Source of the DNA: Massilia sp. WG5
Lineage (GTDB): Bacteria > Pseudomonadota > Gammaproteobacteria > Burkholderiales > Burkholderiaceae_D
Assembly (NCBI RefSeq): GCF_001412595.2
Contig: NZ_CP012640.2
Span: 2,542,001-2,606,000, forward strand
Direction of reading: 5' to 3'
Length of the DNA stretch: 64,000 nucleotides
Position numbers and translations under genes: made by a program. Below are positions 61,493 through 64,000 of this stretch, piece by piece. The notes under the pieces are model-generated. The model ran no database searches and had not been told where the DNA came from. It saw only the letters and a program-made list of their open reading frames with translations. Position 1 is the first letter of the stretch. The number at the start of each line of letters is the position of its first letter.

Positions 61493-63748
61493 TCAGGCTT
61501 TCTTGAGCTGCTCCCCGATCGGCAGCTTCCTCACCCGCTTGCCCGTCGCCGCGAACACCGCGTTCGCGATCGCCGGCGCAATCCCCGACGTGCCGGGCTC
61601 GCCGATCCCGCCCGGCTCGTCGTGGCTGTTGACGATGTAGACCTCGACCGCCGGCGCCTCGTTCATGCGCATCACGCGGTAGTCGCCGAAGTTGGTCTGC
61701 TGCACCCGGCCCTTCTCGAAGACGATCTGGTCCCACAGCGCGGCGCTGGCGCCGAACACGATGCCGCCTTCCATCTGGGCGACGATGGTGTCCGGGTTGA
61801 TGTTCTGGCCGCAGTCGACCGCGCACACCACGCGGTGCACGCGCACGTCGCCGTCCGGGCCGACCGAGACTTCCGCCACCTGCGACATGTAGCTGCCAAA
61901 AGCGAATTGCGCCGACACGCCGCGCCCGACCTTGCGTCCCGCCACCGGTTTCAAGGGCCGGCCCCAGCCCGCCTTCTCGGCCGCCAGGTTCAGCACCGCC
62001 AGCGTGCGCGGTGATTTTTGCAGCAGCGCGCGCCGGAACGCGACCGGGTCGGTCTTGCCCGCATACGCCAGCTCGTCGATGAAGCTCTCGACCACGAAGA
62101 CGTTGTGGGTGGGGCCGACCCCGCGCCAGAACGCGGTCGGCACGCCCGGCGGCTCGTGGCGCACGTACTCGACGCGCATGTCGGGAATCGCATACTGGAT
62201 GTCGGCCGCGGCTTCCACGGCGTCGGGGTCGACGCCGTTCTTGACCATCGGCGGCGCGAAGCGCGACATGATCGAGGAACCGGTCACGCGGTGGAACCAG
62301 GCGACCGGCATGCCCTTGTTGTCGAGCTTCGCCGACAGGCGGTCGTAGTAATAAGGGCGGTACATGTCGTGCTGGATGTCCTCCTCGCGGGTCCAGATCA
62401 CCTTCAGCGGGCCCTTGGCCAGCTTGGCCAGCGCCACCGCCTGGATCACGTAGTCGACTTCCAGGCGGCGCCCGAAGCCGCCGCCCAGGTAATGGTTGTG
62501 CACCTTGACCTTCTCGACCGGCAGGCCGGCGACCTTCGCCGCCGCGCCCTGCGCCAGCGCCGGCACCTGGGTGCCGACCCACAGGTCGCAGCCGTCGGCG
62601 CGCAGGTCGACCGTGCAGTTCATCGGCTCCATGGTCGCGTGCGCGAGGAAGGGCAGCTCGTAGACCGCGTCGATGCGGCGGCCGCCATCCTGTCCCAGCA
62701 CCTTCAGGGCATCGCCCTTGTTGGTGGCGACCGCGCCGGCGCCCTCCGACGCCTTGGCCATGTCGGCCACGATGCCGGCGGTGCTGACGCCGGCGTTGGC
62801 GCCGTCGTCGAATTGCGGCGCGGCCGCCGCCAGGCCCTGCTTGGCGGTCCAGAAGTTATCGGCCACCACCGCCACCGCGCCTTCGATGCGCAGCACCTGG
62901 CGCACGCCCTTGACCGCCATCGCCTTCTGCTCGTCCACCGAGGTCACCTTGCCGCCGGTGACCGGCGAGGCCGCCACCGCCGCGATGCCCATGTTGGGCA
63001 GGCGGGCGTCGATCCCGAACAGGGCCTGGCCGTTGACCTTGACCGGCGAATCCAGGCGCTTCATCGACTTGCCGATCAGGGTGAAGTCGGCCGCGTTCTT
63101 CAGCGTCACGGTCTGCGGGAAGTGCAGCTTGGAGGCGGCGTCGACGAACTGGCCGAAGTGTCCCGAGCGGTTCGAGGCGTCGTGGCGGATGGTGCCGGCG
63201 ACCACCTTCAGCTCTTTCGCGTCGACGTTCCAGGTCTGGGCCGCCGCCTGCACCAGCACCGTGCGCACCTTGGCGCCGGCCTCGCGCAGCGGCTTCCAGG
63301 CGCCGCGTACCGAGGTCGAGCCGCCCGTCACCTGCCCGCCCAGCATCGGGTCGGCGTACAGGCTGTTGTCGGCCGGGGCCTGCTCCAGCTTCACCTTCGA
63401 CAGGTCGGCGCCCAGCTCCTCGGCCAGCAGCATCGGCATCGAGGTGAAGGTGCCCTGCCCCATCTCGACCTTGTGAATGATCAGCGTGACCAGGCCGTCG
63501 CGATCGATGCGGATGAAGGCGTCGTGGGCCAGGCCCGGCGCCTCGTTGGAAGCGGCGGTGGCGGCCTGGCCGACGGCCTTCTCGGAGGGCGGTTCCTTGC
63601 GGTCGTTCTGCCCTTCCTTGCCGCCGCCCGCGCGGCTGCAGCCGAACAGCGAGAAGCCGAACAGCAGGCTGCCGCCGGCCACGGCGCCGGCCTTCATGAA
63701 GCCGCGGCGCCCACTCGATACTGTCGATACTTTATCTTTGGTTTCCAT
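61493..63748 (-). CDS. Xanthine dehydrogenase family molybdopterin-binding subunit (IorB-like)
   Basis: A 751-residue large subunit of a molybdenum hydroxylase of the isoquinoline 1-oxidoreductase type. A Tat signal (GRRGFMKAGAVAGGSLLFGF) may be followed by a lipobox-like LFGC. The molybdopterin domain has KVEMGQGTFTSMPMLLAEEL, GGGFGRRLEVDYVIQAVALA, a segment reading WRGVGPTHNVFVVESFIDEL, and the C-terminal GEPGTSGIAPAIANAVFAAT containing the catalytic Glu in GEPG. Export of the folded complex by Tat fits. The substrate, an N-heterocycle or aldehyde, is unknown. The iron-sulfur partner is encoded 12 bases upstream. Confidence 0.92.
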   Translation of the reverse strand: METKDKVSTVSSGRRGFMKAGAVAGGSLLFGFSLFGCSRAGGGKEGQNDRKEPPSEKAVGQAATAASNEAPGLAHDAFIRIDRDGLVTLIIHKVEMGQGTFTSMPMLLAEELGADLSKVKLEQAPADNSLYADPMLGGQVTGGSTSVRGAWKPLREAGAKVRTVLVQAAAQTWNVDAKELKVVAGTIRHDASNRSGHFGQFVDAASKLHFPQTVTLKNAADFTLIGKSMKRLDSPVKVNGQALFGIDARLPNMGIAAVAASPVTGGKVTSVDEQKAMAVKGVRQVLRIEGAVAVVADNFWTAKQGLAAAAPQFDDGANAGVSTAGIVADMAKASEGAGAVATNKGDALKVLGQDGGRRIDAVYELPFLAHATMEPMNCTVDLRADGCDLWVGTQVPALAQGAAAKVAGLPVEKVKVHNHYLGGGFGRRLEVDYVIQAVALAKLAKGPLKVIWTREEDIQHDMYRPYYYDRLSAKLDNKGMPVAWFHRVTGSSIMSRFAPPMVKNGVDPDAVEAAADIQYAIPDMRVEYVRHEPPGVPTAFWRGVGPTHNVFVVESFIDELAYAGKTDPVAFRRALLQKSPRTLAVLNLAAEKAGWGRPLKPVAGRKVGRGVSAQFAFGSYMSQVAEVSVGPDGDVRVHRVVCAVDCGQNINPDTIVAQMEGGIVFGASAALWDQIVFEKGRVQQTNFGDYRVMRMNEAPAVEVYIVNSHDEPGGIGEPGTSGIAPAIANAVFAATGKRVRKLPIGEQLKKA

Positions 63749-63760
63749 GTGCGCTCCTGA

Positions 63761-64000
63761 TCAGGCTTTGCGGGTGGGGGCCGGCTGGGCGGCCGGGGCC
63801 ACGGCGGGCGACGGGGTCCCCGCCGCGATTTTTATCGCCTTGCGGATCCGGCCATAAGTACCGCAGCGGCAGATATTGCCCGACATCGCGCCGTCGATAT
63901 CGGCGTCGCTCGGCTTCGGGTTCGCCTGCAGCAGCGCGGTGGCCGACATGATCTGGCCCGACTGGCAATACCCGCACTGCACCACGTCCACCTGGCGCCA
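63761..64000 (-). CDS. (2Fe-2S)-binding subunit of the molybdenum hydroxylase (IorA-like), partial
   Basis: The C-terminal 79 residues of the small subunit. The start lies beyond the right edge. [11 protein letters not shown] and [16 protein letters not shown] are the CxxC and CxC cysteine motifs of the second 2Fe-2S cluster. A Pro/Ala-rich tail ends the protein. It passes electrons from the molybdenum site of the 61493-63748 protein to an external acceptor, probably a cytochrome c. There is no FAD subunit here, as in IorAB. Confidence 0.93.
   Translation of the reverse strand, partial: WRQVDVVQCGYCQSGQIMSATALLQANPKPSDADIDGAMSGNICRCGTYGRIRKAIKIAAGTPSPAVAPAAQPAPTRKA

Noticed and set aside
1..64000. 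CRISPR arrays, insertion sequences or prophage
   Set aside because: No regularly spaced repeats, transposase, integrase other than XerD, or phage structural genes are present.

Overview
The window is GC-rich chromosomal DNA of a betaproteobacterium, most likely an Oxalobacteraceae member close to Massilia, Duganella or Telluria. This is inferred from the rpsU-yqeY-dnaG-rpoD order, a long RpoD with an acidic insert, a MutL carrying the endonuclease motif, a PEP-CTERM protein, dispersed REP-type palindromes and the style of the housekeeping proteins. No prophage, insertion sequence or CRISPR array is visible. One mobile element stands out.

Positions 1-1572 (minus strand) hold the most unusual structure. 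The 5' half of a tRNA-Ile2(CAU) gene just downstream of rpoD is cut in its anticodon loop by a group II intron of lower GC content. The intron begins with a consensus 5' end, has an EBS1 that matches the anticodon loop, and encodes a reverse transcriptase that runs off the left edge. Between its 5' domains and the reverse transcriptase it carries a complete second CAU tRNA with encoded CCA and tRNA-Ile2-like acceptor pairs. It looks like a retroelement that disrupts an essential tRNA gene and brings its own replacement.

Region 1.6-6.9 kb is the macromolecular-synthesis operon (rpsU, yqeY, dnaG, rpoD) with internal promoter and terminator signals. Region 7-15.7 kb is housekeeping: a YhiN-type flavoprotein, ybiB, aroG, tsaD, two endonuclease/exonuclease/phosphatase proteins, a FrnE-like thiol oxidoreductase, plsY and ybaK. 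Region 15.8-22.2 kb holds an RND efflux adaptor and pump, a small basic protein, xerD, ogt and a structured RNA candidate upstream of ogt. Region 22.2-27.9 kb is a dicarboxylate-type TRAP transporter (dctPQM) divergent from a DctS/DctR-like two-component system, with a perfect palindrome between them.

Region 28-38.6 kb carries tRNA modification, wall and repair genes (queG, tsaE, amiC, mutL, miaA), a mutarotase, an alpha carbonic anhydrase, a DedA protein, a cyclophilin and two tandem tRNA-Met genes. Region 38.6-48 kb is more accessory: a lipoprotein, a gene remnant, a LysR regulator divergent from a D-tartrate dehydratase, and an alpha-methylacyl-CoA racemase / acyl-CoA dehydrogenase / thiolase set divergent from a TetR regulator. 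Region 48-58.5 kb holds a CPA2 antiporter, a FUSC protein, an FtsH-like AAA protease, a miniature PEP-CTERM protein, a GST, an HDOD protein and an HTH protein, with two AT-rich gaps of about 0.5 kb. The right end has miaB-phoH-ybeY and an isoquinoline-oxidoreductase-like molybdoenzyme pair, the second gene cut by the window edge.
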